A stretch of DNA of 64,000 nucleotides from Rhodothermales bacterium (GCA_017643395.1 JAEPNP010000004.1:105745-169744), one strand, 5' to 3'; positions 17,782 to 27,221 are shown, numbered from the stretch's first letter. Made by a program: numbers and translations. The notes: generated from the sequence alone by a model not told the origin.

Positions 17782-19131
17782 GTGAATTTGCTCAAGTACT
17801 GGGACCGCCTGCGATCGAGCTTCTGGTTCGTGCCCGCCGTGATGACCCTGGCGGCGGCCGGCCTTGCCTCGGGCATCGTCAGCCTCGACCGATCGGAGAG
17901 CCTGGCGTGGCTGCACAGGCTGCCCATGATCTACACCGGCACGCCGGAGGGGGCCTCGTCTGTCCTGTCCGGGATATCCAGCGGCATGATCACGATTGCG
18001 GGCGTGGTGTTTTCCATGACGCTCGTGGCGCTCTCGCTGGCGTCCGGCCAGTTCGGTCCGCGCCTCCTGCGCAACTTCATGCGGGATACCACCAATCAGG
18101 TGGTGCTCGGAACGTTTGTCGCCACGTTCCTCTACTGCCTGCTGGTTCTGCGCAGCATCCGATTCGGTGAAGGCGACGCGGCTTTCGTACCCGACCTGGC
18201 CGTGACGCTGTCCATCGTCGGCGCCGTGGGGGCGATGGGCGTGCTGATCTACTTCATCCACCACGTGGCCATCTCCATCCAGGCGGACCACGTGGTGGCC
18301 CGGGTCGGCGAAGAGTTTGTGGACCAGGTGGACATGCTGTTTCCAGAGCATCTCGGCGATCCGGATGGGGACACCGATCCGGAGGAAGAGGATTTCGATG
18401 CGGTTGCAGCACGCTTCTCGGCGACCGGGGACCGGAATCGGTCCACCGTGTGCCTGGAACGGGACGGCTATCTGCAGGCGATTGATGCCGAGGAGCATCT
18501 TCAGATAGCACGTGAGGCCGACCTGCGCATCAAGCTCCTGACAGCGCCCGGAGACTATGTGATTGCCGGCGTTCCCGTTGCGGTAATCCATCCACGGCCC
18601 GATGACGAGACGCTGCGTGCCCTTCGGAAGGGGTTCATCCTTGGCCGGGAGCGCACGACCCTGCAGGACCCCTCGTTCCCGCTGGACCAGTTGGTGGAAA
18701 TGGCCGTGCGTGCGCTGTCGCCGGGGGTAAATGACCCGTTCACGGCCGCCCGATGCCTGGATCGGCTGACGTCCGGGCTTGTGCGCGCCGGCCGAAGAAG
18801 GCGCCCGTCGGCAGTCCGGCTCGACGCGGAGGGCGTACCTCGTGTCTGGGCACCGCTCCGGGACTTCCAGCACCTCCTCCATCGGGCTTGCGACGGGATC
18901 CGGCCACACACAGCCGGAAGCGCCCAGACCATTCAGGATTTGATGCGCATGCTGGCTACCCTCGCCGGTGAGGTTCGACGAGCCGAAGACGCCCAGGCCG
19001 TTCGGGAACAGGCTGCAGCGCTTGTTCGGGTCGGTCGGGATAGCCTGACGGAGCCGCGGGACCTGGAACGGTTGGAGGGCCTGTATGCGGGTGTCAGCCA
19101 GACGATGCGCATACCGGCTGAGGTCGACTAA
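17782..19131 (+). CDS. DUF2254 membrane protein
   Basis: The 449-residue protein starts at a GTG (NLLKYWDRLRSSFWFVPAVM). It has an N-terminal membrane half with about four helices, including GISSGMITIAGVVFSMTLVALSLASGQFGPRLLRNFM and VVLGTFVATFLYCLLVL, the characteristic block of DUF2254. The soluble C-terminal half contains DLRIKLLTAPGDYVIAGVPVAV and LSPGVNDPFTAARCLDRL, also conserved in the family. Function is not established. It converges on the GH53 gene with 14 nt between stops. Confidence 0.92.
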   Translation: MNLLKYWDRLRSSFWFVPAVMTLAAAGLASGIVSLDRSESLAWLHRLPMIYTGTPEGASSVLSGISSGMITIAGVVFSMTLVALSLASGQFGPRLLRNFMRDTTNQVVLGTFVATFLYCLLVLRSIRFGEGDAAFVPDLAVTLSIVGAVGAMGVLIYFIHHVAISIQADHVVARVGEEFVDQVDMLFPEHLGDPDGDTDPEEEDFDAVAARFSATGDRNRSTVCLERDGYLQAIDAEEHLQIAREADLRIKLLTAPGDYVIAGVPVAVIHPRPDDETLRALRKGFILGRERTTLQDPSFPLDQLVEMAVRALSPGVNDPFTAARCLDRLTSGLVRAGRRRRPSAVRLDAEGVPRVWAPLRDFQHLLHRACDGIRPHTAGSAQTIQDLMRMLATLAGEVRRAEDAQAVREQAAALVRVGRDSLTEPRDLERLEGLYAGVSQTMRIPAEVD

Positions 19132-19145
19132 CCGGTCAGCCCCGG

Positions 19146-20420
19146 CTACTGCACGACGAACAGTTTCCGGGGCAGGTTTCCGCACCGCGCCACATAGACC
19201 CCCGCCGCCAATGCGACGCTGGACACCGGTCGCCCCTGCAGGTCGAACACTTCCAGGTGCTCCGGACAGGTAGATTGCGGAAGTCCCGCAGAAGGGTTGG
19301 GATAGACGGACCAGGCCGGTTGCCCGGGCGTGGCCTCGACGCCCGTCAGTCGCTCGGCGTGGTGCCAGGCCCCATCCTCGTCAAACAACGCCAGGTTCTC
19401 CCAACTGCTTCCGAAACCCGGTGCCGCAATCCACTCTGGAGCCCAGTAGATCCAACCGCGCCCGGACTGCAAGGCCACAGTCTCATCCAACGCGACCAGG
19501 AAATCGCGCTGCCCGGCCGGCGTCGCCGGATATCCGTCCGGCAGGGACGCCCCGCTTCCGACCAGGTTGTGGGTATTGTCGTACCAGGAGAACGTCCAGG
19601 GGTAGGCGGTCTCCAGCACGATGGCCGGCACACCATACCGGGAGGAAACGCGCTGCAGGGTATCCCGCAAGTCCTGCAGGCTGCCGTGCCACCATGGGTA
19701 ATATGACAGACCCAGCATGTCCGGGGTGTATCCGGCCGCCGTGAGATTGTCCATAAACCACTGGGTGCCCGCGGCATCACCACCGCGGTCAATGTGCACA
19801 ATCACCGGGACATCCGGCAGAACCTCCCGCACGGCACTGTGCGCATGCCGAAGCACCTCAGCCAGTCTTGCCCAGGACGCCGGTGTGTCGAACGATCCGC
19901 CGACCCTTGCCACGTCCCAGAGCATGCCACTGGTGATCTCGTTCCCAATCTGCACCGCCGCGGGCGACACGCCCGAGGCGCTCAGGTGTCGCAGTACCCG
20001 GTTCGTGTACGCCAGAACACTGTCGGCCATGGTCTCGACATCGAGCCCCGCCCACGCCGCCGGTGGGGTCTGCGTGCCCGGATCGGCCCAGGAGTCCGAG
20101 TAGTGGATGTCCAGCAGCCAGGATCCGCCCGCCCCGACGATGCGCTGCGCCAGGGCCGTTGTGTAGGCAAGCCCGTTCGTGCCGCCCGCCGGCGTGTGCC
20201 ACAGCCGAAGCCGGAAGGTGTTGAATCCCTCGGACACCATCTGGGCGATGGGATCCACGCCGGACCCCATCGCAGAGAAGGATGCACCGCCCTCTTCAAC
20301 GCGGGTCAGGAAGGAGACATCCGCGCCGACCACATGCTCGGGCAACTGCGCGGTGGCGGAAGTCGCCAGCACCAGCATGCCGACCGCCAGAAGTCCAAGC
20401 GACTTCCGGACACTACGCAC
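19146..20420 (-). CDS. Secreted GH53 endo-beta-1,4-galactanase with T9SS-like C-terminus
   Basis: From a GTG at 20420, one nucleotide after the glyS stop, the product has 424 residues. A signal peptide (SLGLLAVGMLVLATSATAQ) precedes a GH53 barrel: NTFRLRLWHTPAGG, LLDIHYSDSWADPGTQ with PPAAW, acid/base Glu in VQIGNEIT (about residue 161) and nucleophile Glu in IVLETAYPW (about 270). GH53 enzymes hydrolyse beta-1,4-galactan side chains of pectin. The last 70 residues (VYPNPSAGLPQ ... LQGRPVSSVALAAGVYVARC) look like a T9SS type-A sorting domain, making this a likely PorU/PorV client. Two cysteines in that tail are unusual. An upstream GTG at 20441 would overlap glyS. Confidence 0.88.
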   Translation of the reverse strand: MRSVRKSLGLLAVGMLVLATSATAQLPEHVVGADVSFLTRVEEGGASFSAMGSGVDPIAQMVSEGFNTFRLRLWHTPAGGTNGLAYTTALAQRIVGAGGSWLLDIHYSDSWADPGTQTPPAAWAGLDVETMADSVLAYTNRVLRHLSASGVSPAAVQIGNEITSGMLWDVARVGGSFDTPASWARLAEVLRHAHSAVREVLPDVPVIVHIDRGGDAAGTQWFMDNLTAAGYTPDMLGLSYYPWWHGSLQDLRDTLQRVSSRYGVPAIVLETAYPWTFSWYDNTHNLVGSGASLPDGYPATPAGQRDFLVALDETVALQSGRGWIYWAPEWIAAPGFGSSWENLALFDEDGAWHHAERLTGVEATPGQPAWSVYPNPSAGLPQSTCPEHLEVFDLQGRPVSSVALAAGVYVARCGNLPRKLFVVQ

Positions 20421-20421
20421 G

Positions 20422-21858
20422 TTAGTCGGCCTTCCAGGCACTCATGCGCTCCAGCACAAACCCTGCGACCTTTTCTGCCGGCATGCGGGTCTGCTCCATG
20501 GAATCGCGCTCACGCACGGTAACGGTGCCGTCTGCCGTGGAGTCTCCGTCCACGGTGACGCAGAACGGCGTTCCGACTTCGTCCATGCGGCGATAGCGGC
20601 GTCCCACGGCGCCTTTCTCATCGTAGGAACAGAGGAAGTGCTGCTGCAGGTCCGCCTCGATCCGATGCGCCATTTCCGGCATGCCGTCCTTCCTGACGAG
20701 CGGAAAAATGGCCACCTTGATCGGTGCAACGGCCGGGTGAAACTTCATCACCGTGCGGGTCTCTTTCTCCAGCTGCTCCTCTCGATACGCCTCACAGAGG
20801 AGCATGAGAACCGTGCGGTCCAGACCCACCGACGTCTCGACGACGTACGGGATGTACTTCTCGTTGGTGTGCGGATCCCTGTAGTGCAGGTTCTTGCCTG
20901 AGTGCTCCTCGTGCCCCTTCAGATCGAAGTCGGTGCGGGAGTGGATGCCTTCCACCTCCTGCCATCCGATCGGGAACTCGTACTGCACGTCAAATGCCGC
21001 ATCTGCGTAGTGCGCCAGTTTCTCGTGTTCGTGCCAGCGCAGCTTGTCGGCACGAATGCCGTTGTCCAGGTGCCACTGCATACGACGTTCGCGCCACAGC
21101 TCAAACGCCTCCTTCTGCTCGCCCGGCTTTACGAAGTACTGCATCTCCATCTGCTCGAACTCGCGCATACGGAAGATGAACTGGCGGGCCACAATCTCAT
21201 TGCGGAAGGCCTTGCCGATCTGCGCGATGCCGAACGGCACCTGCATACGTGCCGACTCGCGCACATTGTGGAAGTTGACGAAAATGCCCTGCGCCGTCTC
21301 CGGCCGCAGATACACCTTGTCGCTGTCGCCGGCCAGCGCCCCGAGCCGCGTCTCGAACATCAGGTTGAACTGACGCACGTCCGTCCAGTCGGCGACGCCG
21401 GAGTCCGGAGACTTGATCTCCTCGGCAATAATGATGTCGTACAGGGCCTTGGCGGCGTCATCCGCATGAAGCGCAGCCACCAGGTCTTCATAGACGCGCC
21501 CGGCTTCGGAGTCCTTGCCTTTTTTTCGCAGCCGCTCGATGTGATTCTCGATCAACTGGTCCGCGCGATACCGATTCTTGGACGTCCTGTCGTCGATCAT
21601 CGGATCATTGAACGCGTCCACATGACCGGACGCTTTCCACACGGTCGGGTGCATCAGGATGGCGGCGTCCAGTCCCGCAACGTTGTCGTTCCGATAGACC
21701 ATCGCGTTCCACCAACGCTGCGTCACGTTTCGCTTCAGCTCGACGCCGAGCGGCCCGTAGTCATAGGTAGCCGCGAGGCCGCCGTACACCTCGGAAGACT
21801 GGAAAATGAAGCCCTTCCGCTTGGACAGCGAAACGATTTTGTCGAGGACGTCGGCCAT
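20422..21858 (-). CDS. glyS: Glycyl-tRNA synthetase (dimeric, eukaryote/archaea-like)
   Basis: The 478-residue class II synthetase charges tRNA-Gly. It begins MADVLDKIVSLSKRKGFIFQ with SSEVYGGLAATYDYGPLG, class II motif 2 is FRNEIVARQFIFRMREFEQMEMQ, and motif 3 is VVETSVGLDRTVLMLL; the C-terminal anticodon-binding domain starts near KVAIFPLVRKDGMPEMA. It is the single-chain alpha2 type rather than the bacterial alpha2beta2 type, as usual for Bacteroidota. An upstream ATG at 21966 would add 36 unrelated residues and was rejected. The GH53 gene follows after 1 nt. Confidence 0.96.
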   Translation of the reverse strand: MADVLDKIVSLSKRKGFIFQSSEVYGGLAATYDYGPLGVELKRNVTQRWWNAMVYRNDNVAGLDAAILMHPTVWKASGHVDAFNDPMIDDRTSKNRYRADQLIENHIERLRKKGKDSEAGRVYEDLVAALHADDAAKALYDIIIAEEIKSPDSGVADWTDVRQFNLMFETRLGALAGDSDKVYLRPETAQGIFVNFHNVRESARMQVPFGIAQIGKAFRNEIVARQFIFRMREFEQMEMQYFVKPGEQKEAFELWRERRMQWHLDNGIRADKLRWHEHEKLAHYADAAFDVQYEFPIGWQEVEGIHSRTDFDLKGHEEHSGKNLHYRDPHTNEKYIPYVVETSVGLDRTVLMLLCEAYREEQLEKETRTVMKFHPAVAPIKVAIFPLVRKDGMPEMAHRIEADLQQHFLCSYDEKGAVGRRYRRMDEVGTPFCVTVDGDSTADGTVTVRERDSMEQTRMPAEKVAGFVLERMSAWKAD

Positions 21859-22011
21859 GTAGACTACTGCGCGTGGCAGCGATGCGGTTGCTGGATCGAG
21901 CGGCGGAAAATAGCCTCTCTGGCCCCGCATTCCGTTGAAATGCGGGTGGAAACGGGCGATGGGCAAGGTGCCTCGGCCTTATGCGACCGGCGCCTCCTCC
22001 CAGGCATGGCG

Positions 22012-22680
22012 CTATACCAGTCCCCTCCGCGCGAACGAAGTGAACGTGTCCCCCGCCACAATCACGTGATCCCGAACCGGAATGCCCACAATCGCTCCCG
22101 CATCCACCAGCTGGCGCGTCACCGCCACATCCTCCGCACTCGGCTCCGGGTTGCCCGATGGATGATTGTGCACGCAGATCACGGAAGCCGCCGACTGCAG
22201 GATGGCCTGCCTGAACACGGAGCGCGGCTCAACAATGGAGGCGGCCAGTCCACCACGGCTCACGAGGTACTCTCCGATGACGCGGGAGGCCATGTTGAGC
22301 AGCACGACCGAGAATTCCTCCTGGGTAAGGTCTCTGAGGCGGGGTGCCTTCAGGCGTGCGATGTCTTCCGGGCCGCGGATCACGGGCCGTTCGGCGAGCG
22401 GCTCCACCGCCACCCGGCGGCCGATCTCGAAGGCGGCACCCAATCGACCGGCAATCGCCGGTCCTATTCCGCGCACCTGCATCCACTCCCGGGGATCTGC
22501 GCCGGACACGCGGCGCAGCGAACCGAAACGCCGAAGCAACCGTCGCCCCACTTCGATGGCCGCCTGGCTCGCTGTTCCGGAGCCGATCTGCAGGGCGAGC
22601 AGCTCGGCATCGGACAGGTGTCGCGCACCGGATTCGAGCAGCCGCTCGCGTGGCAGGTCTTTGATGGCCGACGGGGTCAT
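22012..22680 (-). CDS. radC: RadC-family JAB/MPN domain protein
   Basis: The 222-residue protein has the RadC architecture. An N-terminal helix-hairpin-helix region (DLPRERLLESGARHLSDAEL; VRGIGPAIAGRLGAAFEIGRR) precedes a JAB1/MPN metalloprotease-like domain. The zinc motif is ICVHNHPSGNPEPSAEDV, matching HxH-P-S-G-x7-D. RadC was named for DNA repair, but that role is disputed and the molecular activity is unsettled. The gene follows rho by 62 nt on the same strand. Confidence 0.95.
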   Translation of the reverse strand: MTPSAIKDLPRERLLESGARHLSDAELLALQIGSGTASQAAIEVGRRLLRRFGSLRRVSGADPREWMQVRGIGPAIAGRLGAAFEIGRRVAVEPLAERPVIRGPEDIARLKAPRLRDLTQEEFSVVLLNMASRVIGEYLVSRGGLAASIVEPRSVFRQAILQSAASVICVHNHPSGNPEPSAEDVAVTRQLVDAGAIVGIPVRDHVIVAGDTFTSFARRGLV

Positions 22681-22742
22681 ACCCCTTAGAGCCGGCTCGC
22701 GCGCAGTCTGTAACGCCCCGCTGTACGGCAGCAGTGGATGCC

Positions 22743-23864
22743 TCAGTCCATCTCGGCCGGAATCAGCTGATCCAGCAGGTCGTCGTTCGTGCGACTGCCC
22801 TGAATGTGTCGCAACAGGGCCTGCATGGCATCGATGGGCCCGCGGCTGTTCAGCACACGGAAGAGCCTGCGGTGCTGCTCAATCTTGTCCTTCGGAATGA
22901 GGAGCTCCTCATTCCGGGTGCCCGTCTTGCGCAGGTTGATGGCCGGATAGATGCGTTTGTTCGCCATCTCCCGGTCCAGCACGATCTCCGCGTTGCCAGT
23001 GCCCTTGAACTCCTGGAAGATCACTTCATCCATACGAGAGCCGGTGTCGATGAGCGCCGTCGCCACGATGGTAAGGGATCCACCACCCTCGATGTTGCGC
23101 GCTGCGCCGAAGATCTTGCGTGGGATCTTGAGCGAGTTGGCATCCAGACCACCCGAAAGCGTGCGACCGCTACCGCCCATGAACATGTTGAACGTGCGGC
23201 CCAGGCGGGTCAGCGAATCCAGCAGAATGACCACATCGCGCTTCATCTCGACCAGCCGCTTGGCGTAGGCCAGCGCCAGTGTGGCGACACGCACGTGGTT
23301 GTCCTCCTCCCGGTCGTTGGAGGATGCAAAGACGGTCGCCTTCGTGGTGCGCTTGATGTCCGTCACCTCTTCCGGTCGCTCGTCTACAAGCAGGGCCACA
23401 AGCTCCACCTCCGGATGGTTCTCCGTGATCGCCGCAGCCATTTCCTTGAGGATGTAGGTCTTGCCTGCCCTCGGGGGCGCCACAATCAAGGCGCGCTGGC
23501 CCTTGCCGAGCGGTGCGGACAGGTCGACCACGCGCATGGTAAAGTTGCGCGGACTGGTCACCAGGTTCAGTTTTTCATCCGGGAAGACGGTCTGCCCGGA
23601 CTCGAACCGCTTGAACTTGGTCCAGGTCTCGAGAGGCACGCCCATGACGGTGTCAATGCGGGACACCTGCATGTCGCCTTTCCGGCCCGGCCGGAGATCA
23701 CCGGTCATCAGGAGGCCGTCTCGAAGCCGCCACTTCTTGATGATCTGGGGTGCGACAAAGGGATCGGAGTCCCCCTTGGGCATATCCGATCGGAATTCGC
23801 GGATAAAGCCGAATTTCTTGTCCCCGATCAGTTCGAGGATCCCGTCGAATCGTTTTTCCGACAT
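22743..23864 (-). CDS. rho: Transcription termination factor Rho (short form)
   Basis: From the ATG at 23864 the protein has 373 residues. It carries the RNA-binding cold-shock-like domain (FDGILELIGDKKFGFIREF ... VAPQIIKKWRLRDGLLMTG), then the RecA-like ATPase with Walker A APPRAGKTYILKEM, Walker B DVVILLDSLTRLGR, the Q-loop/R-loop region with SGGLDANSLKIPRKIFGAARN, and a C-terminal NEELLIPKDKIEQH segment. Rho from E. coli is 419 residues and Bacteroidetes forms are longer. Here the N-terminal helical Rho_N subdomain is absent: Met is followed within 6 residues by the cold-shock fold. An upstream ATG at 23918 adds only 18 residues. Confidence 0.93.
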   Translation of the reverse strand: MSEKRFDGILELIGDKKFGFIREFRSDMPKGDSDPFVAPQIIKKWRLRDGLLMTGDLRPGRKGDMQVSRIDTVMGVPLETWTKFKRFESGQTVFPDEKLNLVTSPRNFTMRVVDLSAPLGKGQRALIVAPPRAGKTYILKEMAAAITENHPEVELVALLVDERPEEVTDIKRTTKATVFASSNDREEDNHVRVATLALAYAKRLVEMKRDVVILLDSLTRLGRTFNMFMGGSGRTLSGGLDANSLKIPRKIFGAARNIEGGGSLTIVATALIDTGSRMDEVIFQEFKGTGNAEIVLDREMANKRIYPAINLRKTGTRNEELLIPKDKIEQHRRLFRVLNSRGPIDAMQALLRHIQGSRTNDDLLDQLIPAEMD

Positions 23865-24089
23865 CTGTATCGGTTTTTGGCCAGTCCCACGCACCACATC
23901 GGCACGGAAGGCCTGCACGGGGTTGACCAGTTAGGGGTCGACTGTCATCGACATACCGGATTGCGGCTTCGTCATTCACGCAGGAATGGACAAAACGCTA
24001 TCTTCCGCCTCGATCCAGGATCTGTCCGATGCCCGGCTGCAATCCCGACAACCTGTGTTCAGCCTGCGGGTAGCGAGGGGGTAGAAAGC

Positions 24090-24107
24090 GGACCCCACCG
24101 GGGGTCC
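24090..24107. other. Strong hairpin upstream of rho
   Basis: A perfect 7-bp inverted repeat, GGACCCC-ACCG-GGGGTCC, lies in the 299-bp region between the rho start (23864) and the alpha/beta hydrolase start (24164). No T-tract follows on either strand. On the minus strand it would lie in the rho leader, where autoregulatory attenuation occurs in other bacteria. The rest of this divergent region shows no further clear element. Confidence 0.35.
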
Positions 24108-24163
24108 TTGCCGCATCTCCACTGGTACGGCATTCAAGATAGACGGTTTCTAAACACACCACA

Positions 24164-24976
24164 ATGCCCGCCTTGCGGGACACGCCTTTGCAGCAGGATC
24201 CGGCCGAGAGCCCGCTACATGTCATGAGTTCAGGCCCTTCCGGGGGGCCGCCCGTGCTGATCCTGCACGGCTGGGGTAGTTCGGCGGCTGTGATGCAGGG
24301 CTTTGCACAATCGCTGGAAGACCGGTACCGCGTGCTTAATGTGGATCTGCCGGGGCATGGTCTCGCGGCCGCTCCCCCGGAATCGATGGACATGGAGGCG
24401 CACGCCGAGGCGGTCGCCGGGCACCTCGTCGGGCCAGCGCACGTAATCGGTCACTCGAACGGAGGCCGCATCGCCCTGTACATGGCCGGTTCGGACCGCT
24501 ACGCCCACCTCATCCGGTCACTCACACTGATCTCCCCTTCCGGTGTGCGTCGTCCCCGAACGGCGGCCTACCACGTGCGGCGCACGGTAGCCACCGTGCT
24601 CAAGGCGCCCTTCCGGCCGCTGCCAACCTTCCTGCGCGAGCCCGGTCTGGACTGGCTGCGGCACTCGCTGGTCTGGCGACTTCTGGGTTCGTCCGACTAC
24701 CGCAAACTGGAAGGACCCATGCGGGAGACCTTCGTGCAACTGGTCAACACGTACGTCGAGGAGCGCCTGGACCGCATCGCCGCGCCCACCCTGCTCTTCT
24801 GGGGCGATGCAGACCAGGCCATCCTGAAAGCCCAGATTGATGTGCTCATGGCAGGTATCCCGGAGATCGGTCTGGTCACACTTGAGGGAGCCGGCCACTA
24901 CGGCTTCCTGGACCAGCCGGCCACTGTCTATGCAGGCACCCGTCACTTTCTGGATCAGCTGGAGGAGACGGCATGA
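24164..24976 (+). CDS. Alpha/beta hydrolase partnered with a Mur-type ligase
   Basis: The 270-residue soluble hydrolase has the oxyanion segment LILHGWGSSAAVMQGF, the nucleophile elbow VIGHSNGG (Ser in GHSNGG), an acid in LLFWGDADQAI and the catalytic histidine in EGAGHYGFLDQP. A lid region of about 50 residues (RPRTAAYHVRRTVATVLKAPF onward) separates them. Its last codons overlap the next gene as ATGA, implying translational coupling with the membrane Mur ligase. This pairing suggests a role in cell-envelope peptide or ester chemistry, but the substrate is not evident. Confidence 0.88.
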   Translation: MPALRDTPLQQDPAESPLHVMSSGPSGGPPVLILHGWGSSAAVMQGFAQSLEDRYRVLNVDLPGHGLAAAPPESMDMEAHAEAVAGHLVGPAHVIGHSNGGRIALYMAGSDRYAHLIRSLTLISPSGVRRPRTAAYHVRRTVATVLKAPFRPLPTFLREPGLDWLRHSLVWRLLGSSDYRKLEGPMRETFVQLVNTYVEERLDRIAAPTLLFWGDADQAILKAQIDVLMAGIPEIGLVTLEGAGHYGFLDQPATVYAGTRHFLDQLEETA

Positions 24977-26553
24977 TCCTACCCCTCGCACTGCTTGCGT
25001 CGGGCTTTGCCCTGTGGCGGATTGGCAGAAGGCTCCAGTTCTTTCTGCACATTCACCAGTTGGAGGGTTACAAGCGCTCTGGATTCCTGCGCTGGGTCGG
25101 AGCGCGCCCGTTCGACGCCTGGCTGCGTCTCTCCCACCTTCTGGGCGCCGTGCTGCTGGCCGTGCACTGGCTCGGTGGACTGCCTGTCTGGGCGCTCCTT
25201 CTACTGTGGGCTGCCTGCTTTGCGTCCAGCCGGCGGTACCGCAGAGACCGGCCCAAGAAGCCGCTGGCCATGACGCCCCGCATGACGCGAGAGGCAGTAA
25301 CAGCCGGACTCCTGGCCCTGTTGCTGCCCGCGGTTACCCTGTCCCTCCTACAAACCGGTTTTTGGTCGGCCTGGCTGACCGGATTGCTGGCGGCAGATCT
25401 GCTGGCACCAGGTCTGGTGCTCGGCGGCGCGACACTGATGGCCCCCGTCGAGGCGTACATCCGGGAGGGCTTCAAGCGACAGGCCCGCCGCAAGCTCGCC
25501 TCCCGACCCGATCTGCGCATCGTCGCGATCACAGGCTCCTACGGCAAAACCAGCGTCAAATTTGCGGTCGCGGAAGTGTTGGCCCAGCGCTATCAGGTGC
25601 TGGCCACGCCTGGATCCTTCAACACGCCCATGGGCATCTGCAAGGTCATCAACAACGACCTGAAGCCTCACCACCAGGTATTGGTGCTGGAGATGGGCAT
25701 TCGGCATCCGGGCGACATCGCCGAGCTCTGTGCCATTGCCAGACCCCACGTCGCCGTGATCACCGGTATCGGCATCGCCCATCTGGAGACCATGGGCAGC
25801 CAGGACGCCATCGCCCGCGAGAAGGGGTCGCTGCTCGATTTCCTGCTTCCGGGTGGTTCGGCTGTGCTCAATGCCGACGACCCGTACTACGAAGCGTTTG
25901 CCTCCAAGACTCGGCATCTGGCGGTATCCACGGGAGGAACGTCCGCCGATCTTGTGGCCTCGGAGGTGGACTACGGGGCTGAGGGCACCCGATTCACCGT
26001 GCGCGCGGACGATGAGGTCGTACCCGTCACCATGCGCCTGCTGGGCCGGCACAACGTGGGCAATGCGCTGCTGGCCCTCGCCGTCGGCAGGCAGATGGGC
26101 ATACGGCTGCGCGCAGGAGCGCGAGCATTGTCTCGCCAGGACCCAGTGCCGCACCGGCTCGCCCTGCGCGAAGAAGGCGGCTTGCTGGTGCTGGACGATG
26201 CGTTCAACAGCAACCCGGTGGGGGCTCGCAATGCGGTGGAGGTGCTTGGGGCCTTCGCCCCGCGTACCCGATTCGTCATCACGCCGGGCATGGTCGAACT
26301 GGGTGACCGGGAATACGAAGAAAACCGGGCCTTCGGGGCCGCGATGCACGGGCACGTAGATCACGCAATCCTGGTAGGCCCCGCGCGGACCGTAGCGATT
26401 TCTGAGGGACTGCGGGACGCTGGCATGCCGGCCGAGCGCATTCATGTGGTCGGCACGTTGTTCGAGGCACGCGAACTTCTGGCTTCCCTTGCGTCCTCCG
26501 GAGATGTGGTTCTGTATGAGAACGACCTCCCGGACCAGTACACGGAGGCCTGA
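24973..26553 (+). CDS. Membrane-anchored MurF-like Mur ligase
   Basis: The 526-residue protein has an unusual N-terminal part of about 170 residues with several hydrophobic helices (LPLALLASGFALWRIG, LLGAVLLAVHWLGGLPVWAL, VTAGLLALLLPAVTLSLL, AWLTGLLAADLLAPGLVLG). Then comes the Mur ligase ATPase core: P-loop TGSYGKTSVKF at about 188, NTPMGICKVINNDL, EMGIRHPGDI, GIAHLETMGS and AVLNADDP. The C-terminal Mur domain includes DDAFNSNPVGARNAVEVL. The core matches MurF (D-Ala-D-Ala adding enzyme), but the MurF UDP-sugar-binding domain is replaced by the membrane segment. It may be an accessory envelope ligase rather than the essential MurF. The stop overlaps the rnhB start (TGATG). Confidence 0.85.
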   Translation: MILPLALLASGFALWRIGRRLQFFLHIHQLEGYKRSGFLRWVGARPFDAWLRLSHLLGAVLLAVHWLGGLPVWALLLLWAACFASSRRYRRDRPKKPLAMTPRMTREAVTAGLLALLLPAVTLSLLQTGFWSAWLTGLLAADLLAPGLVLGGATLMAPVEAYIREGFKRQARRKLASRPDLRIVAITGSYGKTSVKFAVAEVLAQRYQVLATPGSFNTPMGICKVINNDLKPHHQVLVLEMGIRHPGDIAELCAIARPHVAVITGIGIAHLETMGSQDAIAREKGSLLDFLLPGGSAVLNADDPYYEAFASKTRHLAVSTGGTSADLVASEVDYGAEGTRFTVRADDEVVPVTMRLLGRHNVGNALLALAVGRQMGIRLRAGARALSRQDPVPHRLALREEGGLLVLDDAFNSNPVGARNAVEVLGAFAPRTRFVITPGMVELGDREYEENRAFGAAMHGHVDHAILVGPARTVAISEGLRDAGMPAERIHVVGTLFEARELLASLASSGDVVLYENDLPDQYTEA

Positions 26554-27221
26554 TGCTGCCAGGCCTCGAACTGCTTCCCCTGGACGGGCCGCTCCCTGAA
26601 TGTGCAGACGATGCCCTCGAGCGCGCCGTGCGCGACGCCGGCTACGGCGTGGTGGCCGGTGTGGACGAAGTGGGCCGTGGTTGCCTGGCGGGCCCGGTGG
26701 TGGCGGCGGCGGCGATCCTGCCGGCCGGCTTCGTTCTGGAGGGCCTGACCGACTCGAAGAAGATGTCCCTGGAGGCCCGAACAGCGGCCGATGCGGCCCT
26801 GCGGCAACAGGCAGCCGTGAGCGTCGGCATCTGCACGGTCAAGGAGATCGACCGGTGGAATATCCTCCGGGCCTCGCTGCAGGCCATGCAGCGTGCGCTG
26901 CAGGGGCTGGGCACGCAACCTGACTTTCTGTTGGTAGACGGCAACCAGACGCTTCCGGGGATGTCCTGTCCGCAACAGACGGTGATCAAGGGCGATGCCC
27001 GCTGCGTCTCCATTGCCGCCGCGTCCGTGGTGGCCAAGGTGGCCCGTGACCGCATGATGGCCGAGTTGGCTGCCGAGTACCCGGAATATGGCTGGGAGCG
27101 CAATGTCGGCTATGGCAGCGGCGAACACCTGGATGCCCTGAGACGGCTTGGGCCTACGCCGCACCATCGGCGCAGCTTTCGCCTGGGAATCGAGGACCAG
27201 TCCCAGACCTCCCTGTTTTGA
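26553..27221 (+). CDS. rnhB: Ribonuclease HII
   Basis: The 222-residue enzyme removes ribonucleotides and RNA from RNA/DNA hybrids. Active-site acids are visible in GVVAGVDEVGRGCLAGPVV (Asp-Glu), LLVDGNQTLPG (Asp) and the later VSIAAASVVAKVARDRMM (Asp of the final motif). DSKKMS and the KGDARCVSIAAASV block are standard RNase HII features. About 28 residues at the N-terminus precede the fold. The gene is embedded in the hydrolase-Mur ligase-GT2 operon with overlaps at both ends. Confidence 0.96.
   Translation: MLPGLELLPLDGPLPECADDALERAVRDAGYGVVAGVDEVGRGCLAGPVVAAAAILPAGFVLEGLTDSKKMSLEARTAADAALRQQAAVSVGICTVKEIDRWNILRASLQAMQRALQGLGTQPDFLLVDGNQTLPGMSCPQQTVIKGDARCVSIAAASVVAKVARDRMMAELAAEYPEYGWERNVGYGSGEHLDALRRLGPTPHHRRSFRLGIEDQSQTSLF

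Noticed and set aside
20902..22689. 595-codon plus-strand frame over glyS and radC
   Set aside because: Antisense shadow of two genes with full motif support.
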